A DNA stretch of 64,000 bases. It comes from an uncultured Alistipes sp. GTDB lineage: Bacteria; Bacteroidota; Bacteroidia; Bacteroidales; Rikenellaceae. How positions within the stretch are numbered: the first letter of the stretch is position 1; every line of letters begins with the position of its first letter. Positions 41,752 through 50,444 of the stretch are shown here, in pieces. The stretch is from NCBI GenBank assembly GCA_944322005.1, contig CALUNL010000002.1, positions 186,001-250,000 on the forward strand, in the 5' to 3' direction. The notes beneath the pieces are model-generated. The model searched no databases and was not told where the DNA came from. It saw nothing but the letters and a program-made list of their open reading frames with translations. Made by a program: the position numbers and the translations under genes.

Positions 41752-42489
41752 CTATTCCTGCTCCCGTACAGCCTGCGCCTGTGCCTGTGCCGGGATCGCG
41801 CCTGCGCGTGAAAGGATGTCCGTGGAGTTGCGCACCGCGGCGCAGCACCAGCGGAACAGGGTCTGCGTACGCTCCTCGTCCGAAAGGCGCCAGCCGTTCA
41901 CCTCGCGCCGCATCCTCTCCGAAAGTATATAGAGTATTATCGCCGCCGAAGCCGAGACGTTGAGGCTCTCGACCATTCCGCACATCGGTATCTTCAGGAA
42001 TTCGTCGGCCGAGGAGATTACCTCTTCGGATATCCCCGCATGTTCCGTTCCGAGGACTATCGCGAATGGTCCCTTTGCGACGTCGAACGACTCGGGCGTG
42101 GTCTCGCGGCCGTGCGGTGTCGTCGCCACGATGCGGTATCCTTGCCCGCGCAGCGCCTCCAGGGCCTCGCGCGTGGAGGCGTGCCGGCGGATGTCGACCC
42201 ACTTGTCGGTGCCGCGCACGATGTTGGTGTTGGGGTTGAAGCGGCAGAGCGTCTCCACCGTGTGTATGTTCTGTATGCCGAAGGCGTCGCAGTGGCGCAC
42301 TATCGCGCTCGCGTTCTGCGGATGGAAGGTGTTTTCGGTGAGCACCGTCATGTATGCGGTGCGCATGGCGACCGCCCCGCGCAGGGTGGCGAACCGCTCC
42401 TCCGTCATGAATTCCGAGAGGTAGTGCGTCAGCTCCTCCAGGCGTCCGGCCGGGAGCGTCGCGGCGAGTTCATTTGCGATATTTTTCAT
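41752..42489 (-). CDS. trmH: tRNA (guanosine-18-2'-O-)methyltransferase, SpoU/TrmH type
   Basis: 245 residues. SpoU-family knot motifs are NASAIVRHCDAFGIQ (motif 1 with the catalytic Arg), FAIVLGTEHAGIS (motif 2) and IPMCGMVESLNVSASAAI (motif 3). The N-terminal helical LTHYLSEFMTEERF and the C-terminal extension with RTQTLFRWCCA are as in TrmH proteins, which methylate the ribose of G18 in the D-loop. A SpoU rRNA enzyme cannot be excluded. The tail ends in an Ala/Gln run. The start overlaps rsgA by 20 bp. Confidence 0.85.
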   Translation of the reverse strand: MKNIANELAATLPAGRLEELTHYLSEFMTEERFATLRGAVAMRTAYMTVLTENTFHPQNASAIVRHCDAFGIQNIHTVETLCRFNPNTNIVRGTDKWVDIRRHASTREALEALRGQGYRIVATTPHGRETTPESFDVAKGPFAIVLGTEHAGISEEVISSADEFLKIPMCGMVESLNVSASAAIILYILSERMRREVNGWRLSDEERTQTLFRWCCAAVRNSTDILSRAGAIPAQAQAQAVREQE

Positions 42490-43390
42490 CGTCGTCGAGC
42501 ATTTTCAGGTAGCTTTCGTAGCGCGAGAGGGCGATGTCGCCGCACTCCACTGCGCGCATGACCGCACACCCCGGTTCATGGGTGTGGGTGCAGTTGTAGA
42601 AGCGGCACTCGCTGGAGCGCGAAATCATCTCCGGGAAGTAGTGCCACAACTCGTGGTTGTCTATGTCGATAAGCCCGAAACCCTTGATTCCGGGGGTGTC
42701 GATGACATATCCGCCCCCTTCGAGCGGGTACATCGTCGAGAATGTCGTCGTGTGGCGGCCCTTGCCGTGGCTTTCGGATACGGCTCCGGTGCGGATGTCC
42801 AGACCCGGCGACACGGTTCCAACGAGCGTGGACTTCCCGACGCCGGAGTTGCCCGACAGCAGGGTCGTGCACCCCCTCATCAGCTCCTTCACGCGCCCGA
42901 TGCCCGTCCCGTCGAACGACGACACCTCCACCACCTCGTACCCGGCCTTGCGGTAGGTGTCGAGGAACTCCGCCGCGCGCTCCGGTTCGCGGTGCAGCGT
43001 GTCGGCCTTGGCCAGCAGGATAGTTACGGGAATCCCGTACGCCTGGCACGTGACCAGGAAGCGGTCGATGAACTCGGGCGGCGTCGACGGCTCCGAGAGC
43101 GTCGCCAGCAGCAGCGCACGGTCGATGTTCGCCGCTATGATGTGCGACTCCTTCGAGAGGTTCGACGCGCGGCGTATGATGTAGTTGCGGCGCGGTGCGA
43201 TGTCGGTTATGTTCCACTCGCCGCCTTCGTCGCTTGCGCAGCACACCTCGTCGCCGACGACAACAGGGTTTGTCGAGCGAACCCCGCGCAGGCGCAGCCG
43301 GCCGCGTATTCGGCAGCGTATGACTCCGCCGCCGTGCATCACCTCGTACCAGCTGCCGGTGGCGCGTATGACCGTTCCGCGAATCTCCAT
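42470..43390 (-). CDS. rsgA: Small-subunit ribosome assembly GTPase RsgA
   Basis: 306 residues. RsgA is a circularly permuted GTPase that acts late in 30S assembly. An OB fold at about 1-75 is followed by the G domain in permuted order: LLAKADT (G4), VSSFDGTG, GNSGVGKSTL (G1) and DTPGIKGFG (G3). The C-terminal zinc finger C-x-x-x-x-C-x-H-x5-C type is visible in ECRFYNCTHTHEPGCAV. It lies 3 bp after cvpA and overlaps trmH by 20 bp, so cvpA, rsgA and trmH form one operon. Confidence 0.95.
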   Translation of the reverse strand: MEIRGTVIRATGSWYEVMHGGGVIRCRIRGRLRLRGVRSTNPVVVGDEVCCASDEGGEWNITDIAPRRNYIIRRASNLSKESHIIAANIDRALLLATLSEPSTPPEFIDRFLVTCQAYGIPVTILLAKADTLHREPERAAEFLDTYRKAGYEVVEVSSFDGTGIGRVKELMRGCTTLLSGNSGVGKSTLVGTVSPGLDIRTGAVSESHGKGRHTTTFSTMYPLEGGGYVIDTPGIKGFGLIDIDNHELWHYFPEMISRSSECRFYNCTHTHEPGCAVMRAVECGDIALSRYESYLKMLDDDEKYRK

Positions 43391-43393
43391 CAG

Positions 43394-43927
43394 CTATATT
43401 TCGGATATCTTTTCAATCTCCTTTCCGACATCCTTCCCGATATCGGCCACCGCCCTCTTCATCTCCTGGAAGTAGGGGTATACCTTGCCCGAGAGGTCCC
43501 TTATGGGCCGGAATGTGTGGGATGAGGTTTCGTATTTCCTGTCCGCGAACTTCAGTTCGTCGTTGAGGGCGCCGTACGCCGAATATACGATGCAGAGTAT
43601 CAGCAGCGCCTTTGCCGTCGAGAGCGCAATGCCGAGCAGCAGGTCGAGCCACCGCAGCCCTATGAGCGATGCGAGCCCCTTCAGGAGCCGTGCCAGGATG
43701 GCGGCGGCAACGGCCACGGCGATGAACACCGCCGCGAATCCGACTATCCCGGCGTACCGCGGGTCGATGCCGGTCCATGCGCCGGCATCCGGACCGAACC
43801 GCATCGCCAGCAGCAATCCGGCGATGATTCCGGCCAGCGAGAAGAGCTGCGCCGTGAATCCGCTGCGCAGCCCGCTTACGACGGCCCATATGACCGCCAC
43901 GCAGGTTATGATGTCGAAAAAGTTCAT
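43394..43927 (-). CDS. cvpA: CvpA family membrane protein
   Basis: 177 residues from the ATG at 43927; a TTG six bases earlier is in frame but less likely. Four transmembrane helices at about 4-20, 24-44, 60-85 and 95-118 are followed by a soluble C-terminal tail. The FFDIITCVAVIWAVVSGLRSGFTAQL start is the CvpA signature. In E. coli CvpA is needed for colicin V production and affects envelope tolerance; its molecular role is unknown. It heads the cvpA-rsgA-trmH operon. A 7 of 8 match to the -7 box (TACCTTCG) is at 43948-43955 on the minus strand. Confidence 0.82.
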   Translation of the reverse strand: MNFFDIITCVAVIWAVVSGLRSGFTAQLFSLAGIIAGLLLAMRFGPDAGAWTGIDPRYAGIVGFAAVFIAVAVAAAILARLLKGLASLIGLRWLDLLLGIALSTAKALLILCIVYSAYGALNDELKFADRKYETSSHTFRPIRDLSGKVYPYFQEMKRAVADIGKDVGKEIEKISEI

Positions 43928-43977
43928 TTGCAAGGCTTATATCTGCACGAAGGTAGCATATTTTTTTGACAAATGCT

Positions 43978-43985
43978 TACCTTTG
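43978..43985 (+). promoter_or_regulatory. -7 box of the GH2-like gene
   Basis: TACCTTTG, an exact TAnnTTTG match, ends 20 nt before the GH2-like ATG. No -33 TTTG is found at 19-21 bp. Confidence 0.55.
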
Positions 43986-44004
43986 TAGGGTAAAAGGTGC
44001 GTCT

Positions 44005-45996
44005 ATGAGAAAGTTTGCAGTTCTTCTGCTCATACTCGCGGGGGTGTGGAGCGGAACCATGGCCAGGGAGGTGTATGTACTCAACAACGACTGGAAGTTC
44101 TTCTTCAAGGAGGAGAACTCGAGCGACGATGCGCGGTTCGTCCGTCTTCCGCATACGTGGAACTATGATGCCCTGACGGGCGGAGGCTCCTATCTCCAGA
44201 CCATGGCCAACTACCAGCGTGCGCTCTATATCCCTTCGGAGTGGAGCGGACGCCGTCTGTTCCTCAAGTTCCACGGCGTGCAGAGCGTGGCCGACGTCTT
44301 CGTCAACGGCGAGCATGTGGGCGAGCACCGCGGCGGATGGACGGCCTTCTCATTCGAGATAACCGACTACGTGCGCTTCGGCTGGGACAACACGCTGCTC
44401 GTGGTTGTCGACAACTCCTACGGAAACGACGTGCTTCCGACCTCCACCGAGGCCAACCTCTACGGCGGCATCTACCGCGACGTGGAGCTTATCGTGACCT
44501 CCCCGACGACCGTCTCGCCGCTCTATTACGGTACGGACGGTGTCCTGGTGAGGCAGAAGTCCGTCACCCAGGAGAAGGTCGAGGGCGAGGTGTCGGTGGC
44601 GCTCGACGGCCCGCGCGACACGCAGTGCTCGGTTACGGTCAACGTGGTCGCCCCCGACGGATATGTGGCCACCTCGAAGACGGTCAAGGCCCGTCCCGAC
44701 GGCAAGCTGCTCAACGTCCCGTTTACGGTCGAGAATCCGGAGCTCTGGTCGCCTTCGCGCCCGAGCCTCTACCGTGTCGATGTCTCTGTGGGAGGTGATA
44801 CGGTGAGTGTCCGTACGGGTTTCCGCCATATCGAGGTCACGCCCGAGGGCAAGTTCACGATAAACGGCCGCCGCGTGTATGTGCGCGGAGTGACTCTGAT
44901 GCACGACCGCTCGCAGAACGCCAGCGCCCTGTCGGAGAAGGACTACGATTCGGACTTGAGGCTGATACGCGACATGGGAGCCAATGCCGTACGCTCGGCC
45001 ATAGGCCCGCACGACCAGTATCTCTACGACGAGTGCGACCGCAACGGCATCGTGGCGTGGGTGGAGACACCGTTCACGCAGTCGCCGTTCCTGAGCGACA
45101 TCGCATTCTTCTCGACGGCACGCTTCGAGGAGAACGGCCGCGAGCAGATGCGTGAAATAATACTTCAGAACTACAACCACCCTTCGGTGGTGATGTGGGG
45201 CGTATTCTCCATGCTTCGCGGTAACACCCCGAAGCAGCTGGCATATATACGCGGGCTCAATGCGCTTGCCAAGTCGCTCGACCCCACCCGTCCGACGGTG
45301 GCCTGCAGCAACCAGGACGGGGAGATGAACTTCATAACCGACCTGATTGTCTGGCAGCAGAGCATCGGATGGATGAAGGGCTCGGTCGAGGACCTGAAGG
45401 TGTGGCAGCGGGCGCTGTCGGAGAACTGGGGACATCTCTCGCAGGCAATATGCTACGGCGAGGGCGGAACGATAGGCCAGCAGAACGAGACCTTCGTCAA
45501 GCGCGGCAGCAGCAGTAGCCTGCACCGCATCCCGGAGAGTTGGCAGACCCGTTTCCACGAGGGATACAGCCGGTTGGTGGACGAGGAGCTCTTCTGGGGC
45601 GTGTGGATAAACACGATGTTCGATTTCGGTTCGGCGCGATACCGTGCCGGAGTGCAGAACTCGGGCCTGGTGGCATTCGACCATGCACAGACGAAGGATG
45701 CCTACTACCTCTACCGCACCCTGTGGAACGACCGTGTGCCTACACTCTGCATAACCGGCAAGAACCGCGAGGTGCGGATGCGCGAGAAGCAGTGCATCAA
45801 GGTCTATTCCTCGCGCGACGTGCCGGTGATAACGCTCAACGGCGATACGGTAGCCGTGCGGCAGCTCTCGCGCGGCGTCTACTATACCGACACCCTGTCG
45901 ATGCACGGGCGCAACATGATACGCGCCACGGCCGGGGGTCAGGCCGACTCCCTGATGATTACCATCGGAAACTATCTCAAGCGCAGCAACGAGTAG
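44005..45996 (+). CDS. GH2-family protein lacking both catalytic glutamates
   Basis: 663 residues from the ATG at 44005. Signal peptide 1-20. The GH2 layout is complete: sugar-binding jelly roll about 25-165 (FVRLPHTWNYDA, FHGVQSVADVFVNGEHVGEHRGGWTAF), Ig-like domain about 175-275, TIM barrel about 278-560 (FTINGRRVYVRGVTLMHDR, HPSVVMWGV), then a short beta tail. In active beta-galactosidases and glucuronidases the acid/base sits in an NE pair after WGxF; here the pair is Ser402-Met403. The nucleophile usually lies in SEYGAGG; here the segment is ICYGEGG (482-488), with Cys483 in place of Glu. The codons are clear, so this is probably a carbohydrate-binding pseudoenzyme. It has its own promoter. 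Confidence 0.85.
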   Translation: MRKFAVLLLILAGVWSGTMAREVYVLNNDWKFFFKEENSSDDARFVRLPHTWNYDALTGGGSYLQTMANYQRALYIPSEWSGRRLFLKFHGVQSVADVFVNGEHVGEHRGGWTAFSFEITDYVRFGWDNTLLVVVDNSYGNDVLPTSTEANLYGGIYRDVELIVTSPTTVSPLYYGTDGVLVRQKSVTQEKVEGEVSVALDGPRDTQCSVTVNVVAPDGYVATSKTVKARPDGKLLNVPFTVENPELWSPSRPSLYRVDVSVGGDTVSVRTGFRHIEVTPEGKFTINGRRVYVRGVTLMHDRSQNASALSEKDYDSDLRLIRDMGANAVRSAIGPHDQYLYDECDRNGIVAWVETPFTQSPFLSDIAFFSTARFEENGREQMREIILQNYNHPSVVMWGVFSMLRGNTPKQLAYIRGLNALAKSLDPTRPTVACSNQDGEMNFITDLIVWQQSIGWMKGSVEDLKVWQRALSENWGHLSQAICYGEGGTIGQQNETFVKRGSSSSLHRIPESWQTRFHEGYSRLVDEELFWGVWINTMFDFGSARYRAGVQNSGLVAFDHAQTKDAYYLYRTLWNDRVPTLCITGKNREVRMREKQCIKVYSSRDVPVITLNGDTVAVRQLSRGVYYTDTLSMHGRNMIRATAGGQADSLMITIGNYLKRSNE

Positions 45997-46068
45997 GCCG
46001 CCGATGCGGACTTCGTGTGCGTGCCGGTTCGGGACCCTTTGGGGGATTCCGCCGTGCCGCCGTATCCG

Positions 46069-46680
46069 TCAGCGTGCGCTTTCGTACAGAAGGCCCGTGG
46101 CCGACGGCCCCTCGCACATGAGCAGGTCGAGTGCCGAGAGGTTCGGCACGAACGGCATCCGGTCGGAGAAGAGCTGGAAATATTGCGGGGCTTCGAAGCC
46201 GGCGCTGCTGCCCTTCGGGCGCAGGTCTATGTCCCCGTCTGCGGCCTCGACATATGTGTCGGATAGCGTGAAACGCTGTTCGGCCCCGAGGAACGACAGC
46301 ACCTCCGAGAGTATCTCGAGGTCGTAGTCGGCGAGGAACTCCCACCGCCGTTCGTAGAGGCGTGCCGTGCGGTCGGCCAGCGCGTCGAAGTAGGGCGAGG
46401 AGCGGTAGGCCGAGCATATGGCCATCCAGTGCATGTGCTGCCACCGCTTCGAGTAGTCGATGCGCACGTCGCACACGGGCGTGCGCGGCCTGTCGGCATT
46501 CCTTACGTGAACGGAGAGGTCCAGCGGCCCGTTGGCCGTCATGATTCGGGTGCGGTTGCGCATCGAGCGCTTTATGAAGTGCTCGTGCAGGTCTATTACG
46601 CAGCGGTCGCCGCCACGCACCAGGTGCGAGAGATATCCGATGTCTCCCCAGTATGCCGCCGGAAGGATTATGCGTCCCAT
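46069..46680 (-). CDS. WbqC-like family protein
   Basis: 203 residues from the ATG at 46680, 29 bp after the ispG stop. The WbqC family pattern is visible in AYWGDIGYLSHLVRGG (1-25 region), HEHFIKRSMRNRTRIMTANGPLDLSV, the DYSKRWQHMHWMAICSAYRSSPYF stretch and the C-terminal FVPNLSALDLLMCEGP. Members occur with polysaccharide genes or alone; biochemical role is not settled. It is probably co-transcribed with ispG. It converges on the GH2-like gene across 72 bp without a visible terminator. Confidence 0.85.
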   Translation of the reverse strand: MGRIILPAAYWGDIGYLSHLVRGGDRCVIDLHEHFIKRSMRNRTRIMTANGPLDLSVHVRNADRPRTPVCDVRIDYSKRWQHMHWMAICSAYRSSPYFDALADRTARLYERRWEFLADYDLEILSEVLSFLGAEQRFTLSDTYVEAADGDIDLRPKGSSAGFEAPQYFQLFSDRMPFVPNLSALDLLMCEGPSATGLLYESAR

Positions 46681-46709
46681 ATGTCCCGTTTCGTCTGTTT
46701 GCGTTGCGG

Positions 46710-48194
46710 CTATTCGGGCTCCTGCCAGTCGCCGCCGGCCTTGATGAGCTCGATGAGCCTGTCGAGCGCCTGCTCCTGCGGGATGTTGCGCTCGATGACC
46801 TCGCGCCCCTTGTAGAGGGTGATCTTTCCCGCGGCCGCCCCGACATACCCGTAGTCGGCGTCGGCCATCTCGCCCGGACCGTTCACGATGCAGCCCATGA
46901 TGCCTATCTTCAGCCCCTTGAGGTGCGACGTGCGCGACTTTATGCGCTCGAGCGTCGCCTCGATGTCGTAGAGCGTGCGCCCGCAACTCGGGCAGGCGAT
47001 GTATTCGGTGTGGGACATGCGCAGACGCGCAGCCTGAAGTATGGAAAGCTCTATTTCTCGGATTTTGTCGGCCGGGAACTGCGGCGCGTCGATCCACACG
47101 CCGTCGGCCAACCCGTCGAGCAGCGGCAGACCCATGTCGGCGGCCGCCTTCACGGCGAGCGCCTCCAGGTCGGTGTCGTCATAGCGCCTCCTTATCACCA
47201 CCGGCGACGGGTCGTCGGTCGAGAGAATCGCGGCACGCCACTCGGCGGTCGGATTCTGCGACAGCGCCTCGATGACGGCAAATCGCGGCGTCACTTCGTC
47301 GTGCGTAATGGCCGTCTGTACATCCGTGCGGCGCCGGAATTCGGTCGGCGAATAGCGTTCCGGGTGCTTTACCTCGAACCTGCCGGTGCGGCCGGCGAAG
47401 TGGCGTACAAGGAGCTCGGCTACCGGCACCTCGTTCTCCGGCGCTTCGGTGAGGGATACGCGTATCGTGTCGCCTATGCCGTCGGCAAGCAGCGCACCGA
47501 TTCCCACGGCGCTCTTTATGCGCCCCTCGAGGCCGTTCCCGGCCTCGGTTACGCCGAGGTGTATCGGGTAGTCCATCCCCTCGGCATCCATCGCCTCCGC
47601 AAGCAGGCGGTAGGCGTGCACCATCACGCGCGTGTTGCTCGACTTCATCGATACCACGACGTCGTCGAACCCCTCGCGGCGGCATACGCGCAGGAACTCC
47701 ATTGCCGATACGACCATCCCCTGCGGGGAGTCGCCCCACTTCTGCACCACCTCCCGGGCGAGCGAGCCGTGGTTGACCCCGATGCGCAGCGCCACGCCGC
47801 GACGGCGGCACTTCTCGATAAGCGCCTCCAGTTCGCCGTTCGCCGTGCGGAAGTTTCCGGGGTTTATGCGCACCTTGTCGACATGGTCGGCCGCCACGGA
47901 TGCAATCTCCGGTACGAAGTGGACGTCGGCGACGATTGCCGTGCCGTAGCCGTCGGCCCGCAGCCGCGGTACGATCTCGGCGAAGTTCTCGGCCTCGCGC
48001 AGACCCTGTGCCGTGAGCCTTACTATGGGCGCTCCGGCATCGGCTATGCGCTCTATCTGTGCGACGCTGGCGGCGGTGTCGGCCGTCGGCGTATTGGTCA
48101 TCGACTGTACGGCTATCGGCTCGCTGCCGCCGATGACGGTGTTTCCTATGCGCACCCTTCTGCTCGGGCGGCGTACGTATTCCGTGAGATTCAT
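46710..48194 (-). CDS. ispG: 4-hydroxy-3-methylbut-2-enyl diphosphate synthase with inserted domain
   Basis: 494 residues from the ATG at 48194. IspG (GcpE) reduces methylerythritol cyclodiphosphate to HMBPP in the MEP isoprenoid pathway. A TIM barrel spans about 1-260 (PIAVQSMTNTPTADT, VADVHF, VRINPGNF, HLGVTEAG). An insertion spans about 265-390, as in the A* domain of plant and Bacteroidetes enzymes. The 4Fe-4S domain carries Cys401, Cys404 (CPSC) and Cys435, and Glu442 in NGPGEMADADYGYVG. The insert looks shorter than in the 600-residue forms. A -7 box (TAATTTTG, 48218-48225) is about 24 nt upstream. It feeds the polyprenyl synthase encoded at 53.5 kb. Confidence 0.94.
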   Translation of the reverse strand: MNLTEYVRRPSRRVRIGNTVIGGSEPIAVQSMTNTPTADTAASVAQIERIADAGAPIVRLTAQGLREAENFAEIVPRLRADGYGTAIVADVHFVPEIASVAADHVDKVRINPGNFRTANGELEALIEKCRRRGVALRIGVNHGSLAREVVQKWGDSPQGMVVSAMEFLRVCRREGFDDVVVSMKSSNTRVMVHAYRLLAEAMDAEGMDYPIHLGVTEAGNGLEGRIKSAVGIGALLADGIGDTIRVSLTEAPENEVPVAELLVRHFAGRTGRFEVKHPERYSPTEFRRRTDVQTAITHDEVTPRFAVIEALSQNPTAEWRAAILSTDDPSPVVIRRRYDDTDLEALAVKAAADMGLPLLDGLADGVWIDAPQFPADKIREIELSILQAARLRMSHTEYIACPSCGRTLYDIEATLERIKSRTSHLKGLKIGIMGCIVNGPGEMADADYGYVGAAAGKITLYKGREVIERNIPQEQALDRLIELIKAGGDWQEPE

Positions 48195-48217
48195 CTTCGG
48201 TGGTGTTGTGACAAACG

Positions 48218-48266
48218 CAAAATTAGCAAGAAAATCGGCAACTTTCATATTAAATTGTTAAATTTG
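48218..48266. promoter_or_regulatory. Divergent -7 boxes for ispG and recG
   Basis: TAATTTTG on the minus strand (48218-48225) serves ispG. TAAATTTG on the plus strand (48259-48266) ends only four bases before the recG ATG, which would place the transcription start at or inside the start codon. Confidence 0.55.
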
Positions 48267-48270
48267 CGTT

Positions 48271-50385
48271 ATGGGAAATCCGCTCTCCAACAGCATAAAG
48301 TATGTCCCGGGTGTGGGCGAGGCCCGTGCCCGCCTGCTCGAACGCGAGATAGGCGTGGTGACGATGGGCGACATGCTGTACCACTTCCCCTTCCGCTACA
48401 TAGACCGCACGAAGGTCTACCGCATAGCCGACATCGATGAGGATTCGGCCTCGGCCTATGTGCAGTTCCGCGGCCGCGTCACGGGTTTCGGCCTGTCGGG
48501 CGAGGGGCGCAAGCGCCGCTTCTCGGTACACGTCACCGACGGTACGGGGAGTGCCGAACTGATATGGTTCCAGGGCATAAAGTGGGTGGAGAAGCGTTTC
48601 GAGGTGGGACGCGAATACATGGTCTTCGGCCGTCCGTCCTTCTTCCGCGGCGAGCTGTCGGTGGTCCACCCCGAGGCGGAACTCGTGGAGAAGTACATCT
48701 CGCGTCCGCGCGAGAGCGGCCTGCAGGGGGTCTATCCCATGACCGAGAAGCTCTCGGGGGCACTCGGCGCAAAGGGGCTCTACAACATCATATGCAGTCT
48801 CTGGGGCATCGTCCGCAACTCCATAGACGACCCGCTCCCGGAGCGCATGCGCAGCCGCCACGGGCTGCTGTCGCTCGGCGACGCGCTCTACAACATCCAC
48901 TTCCCGCAGTCGCAGGAACTCCTGAAGCAGGCGCAGTACCGCCTCAAGTTCGACGAGCTGCTGGGCATCCAGCTCAACATACAGTCGCTGCGCGCCGCAC
49001 GCACGCAGCGCCGTGACGGATTCATATTCTCGCGCGTGGGCGAGCGTTTCAACGGCTTCTATACGCAGCGGCTTCCGTTCCCGCTCACTGGGGCGCAGAA
49101 GCGCGTGGTGAAGGAGATTCGCTCCGACACGGTCTCGGGCTGCCAGATGAACCGCCTGCTGCAGGGCGACGTGGGCAGCGGCAAGACGGTCGTGGCGCTG
49201 ATGGCGATGCTGCTGGCCAACGACAACGGCTTCCAGGCCTGCATCATGGCCCCGACCGAGATACTCGCACGGCAGCACTACGCAACCATCTCGCGCCTTA
49301 CGGAGGGGCTTCCGGTGCAGGTCGACATACTTACGGGAACCACCCGTGCGAAGGAGCGCCGCGGGATTCTCGAGTCGCTCTCGTCGGGACGGACCGACAT
49401 ACTCGTCGGGACGCACGCCCTGCTGGAGGATTGCGTCGTCTTCTCGAATCTCGGTTTCGTGGTCATCGACGAGCAGCACCGCTTCGGCGTCGAGCAGCGG
49501 GCGAAGATGTGGACCAAGAACAGCCAGCCGCCGCACATACTCGTGATGACGGCCACGCCGATTCCTCGCACGCTGGCGATGACGCTCTACGGCGACCTCG
49601 ACGTGTCGGTCATCGACGAGCTGCCGCCGGGCCGCCGTCCCGTGAAGACGGCGCACTACTACGAGCAGTCGCGACTGCGCCTGTTCGGATTCATGCGCGA
49701 GCAGATAAGGGCCGGACGCCAGATTTACGTCGTCTACCCGCTCATCGAGGAGTCGGAGAAGATGGACTACCGCAACCTCATCGACGGTTTCGAGAACATC
49801 GTCCGCGACTTTCCCGCACCCGATTACAGGGTCGCCGTGTGCCACGGCAAGATGAAGCCGGCCGACAAGGAGGAGGCGATGCGCGGCTTCAAGGCGGGCG
49901 AGACAGACATCCTCGTGGCCACGTCGGTCATCGAGGTGGGGGTCGACGTCCCGAACGCCACGGTGATGGTCATCGAGTCGGCCGAGCGGTTCGGACTCTC
50001 GCAGCTGCACCAGCTGCGCGGACGCGTGGGGCGCGGCGGCGAGCAGTCATACTGCATACTTATGTCGTCCGAGAAGCTCTCGGCCGATTCGCGCAAGCGG
50101 CTGGAGGCGATGTGCCAGACCAACGACGGCTTCCGCCTTGCGGAGCTCGACCTGCGCCTGCGCGGGGCGGGCGACATAGGGGGGACGATGCAGAGCGGCA
50201 TGGCCTTCGACCTCAAGATAGCCAACCCGACGCTCGACAACCAGGTGCTGCAGCTTACGCAGGGCATAGCCATGGAGGTGCTGGAGGAGGACCCGACGCT
50301 GTCGAAACCGGAAAATTCGGGGTTGCGGGGCCTTCGCAGCCGCTATTCGAACGAAAAGGGCATGGATTTTTCTATGATTTCATAA
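48271..50385 (+). CDS. recG: ATP-dependent DNA helicase RecG
   Basis: 704 residues. RecG remodels stalled replication forks and Holliday junctions. A wedge/OB domain at about 50-150 follows the conserved IKYVPGVGEARARLLE start. The helicase core has Walker A GDVGSGKT (299-306), DEQH (400-403), MTATPIPRTLA, and C-terminal motifs LVATSVIEVGVDVPNA and HQLRGRVGRG. The TRG region near the C-terminus is present (LRLRGAGDIGGTMQSG). The first ATG must be the start because the conserved IKYVPGVG begins nine residues later. The gap to the promoter box leaves almost no leader. Confidence 0.95.
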   Translation: MGNPLSNSIKYVPGVGEARARLLEREIGVVTMGDMLYHFPFRYIDRTKVYRIADIDEDSASAYVQFRGRVTGFGLSGEGRKRRFSVHVTDGTGSAELIWFQGIKWVEKRFEVGREYMVFGRPSFFRGELSVVHPEAELVEKYISRPRESGLQGVYPMTEKLSGALGAKGLYNIICSLWGIVRNSIDDPLPERMRSRHGLLSLGDALYNIHFPQSQELLKQAQYRLKFDELLGIQLNIQSLRAARTQRRDGFIFSRVGERFNGFYTQRLPFPLTGAQKRVVKEIRSDTVSGCQMNRLLQGDVGSGKTVVALMAMLLANDNGFQACIMAPTEILARQHYATISRLTEGLPVQVDILTGTTRAKERRGILESLSSGRTDILVGTHALLEDCVVFSNLGFVVIDEQHRFGVEQRAKMWTKNSQPPHILVMTATPIPRTLAMTLYGDLDVSVIDELPPGRRPVKTAHYYEQSRLRLFGFMREQIRAGRQIYVVYPLIEESEKMDYRNLIDGFENIVRDFPAPDYRVAVCHGKMKPADKEEAMRGFKAGETDILVATSVIEVGVDVPNATVMVIESAERFGLSQLHQLRGRVGRGGEQSYCILMSSEKLSADSRKRLEAMCQTNDGFRLAELDLRLRGAGDIGGTMQSGMAFDLKIANPTLDNQVLQLTQGIAMEVLEEDPTLSKPENSGLRGLRSRYSNEKGMDFSMIS

Positions 50386-50444
50386 TATGTCGGCATCCGG
50401 CGGCGTTTATCGTATATCGGCGGGGCTGACACGACACAGACAGG

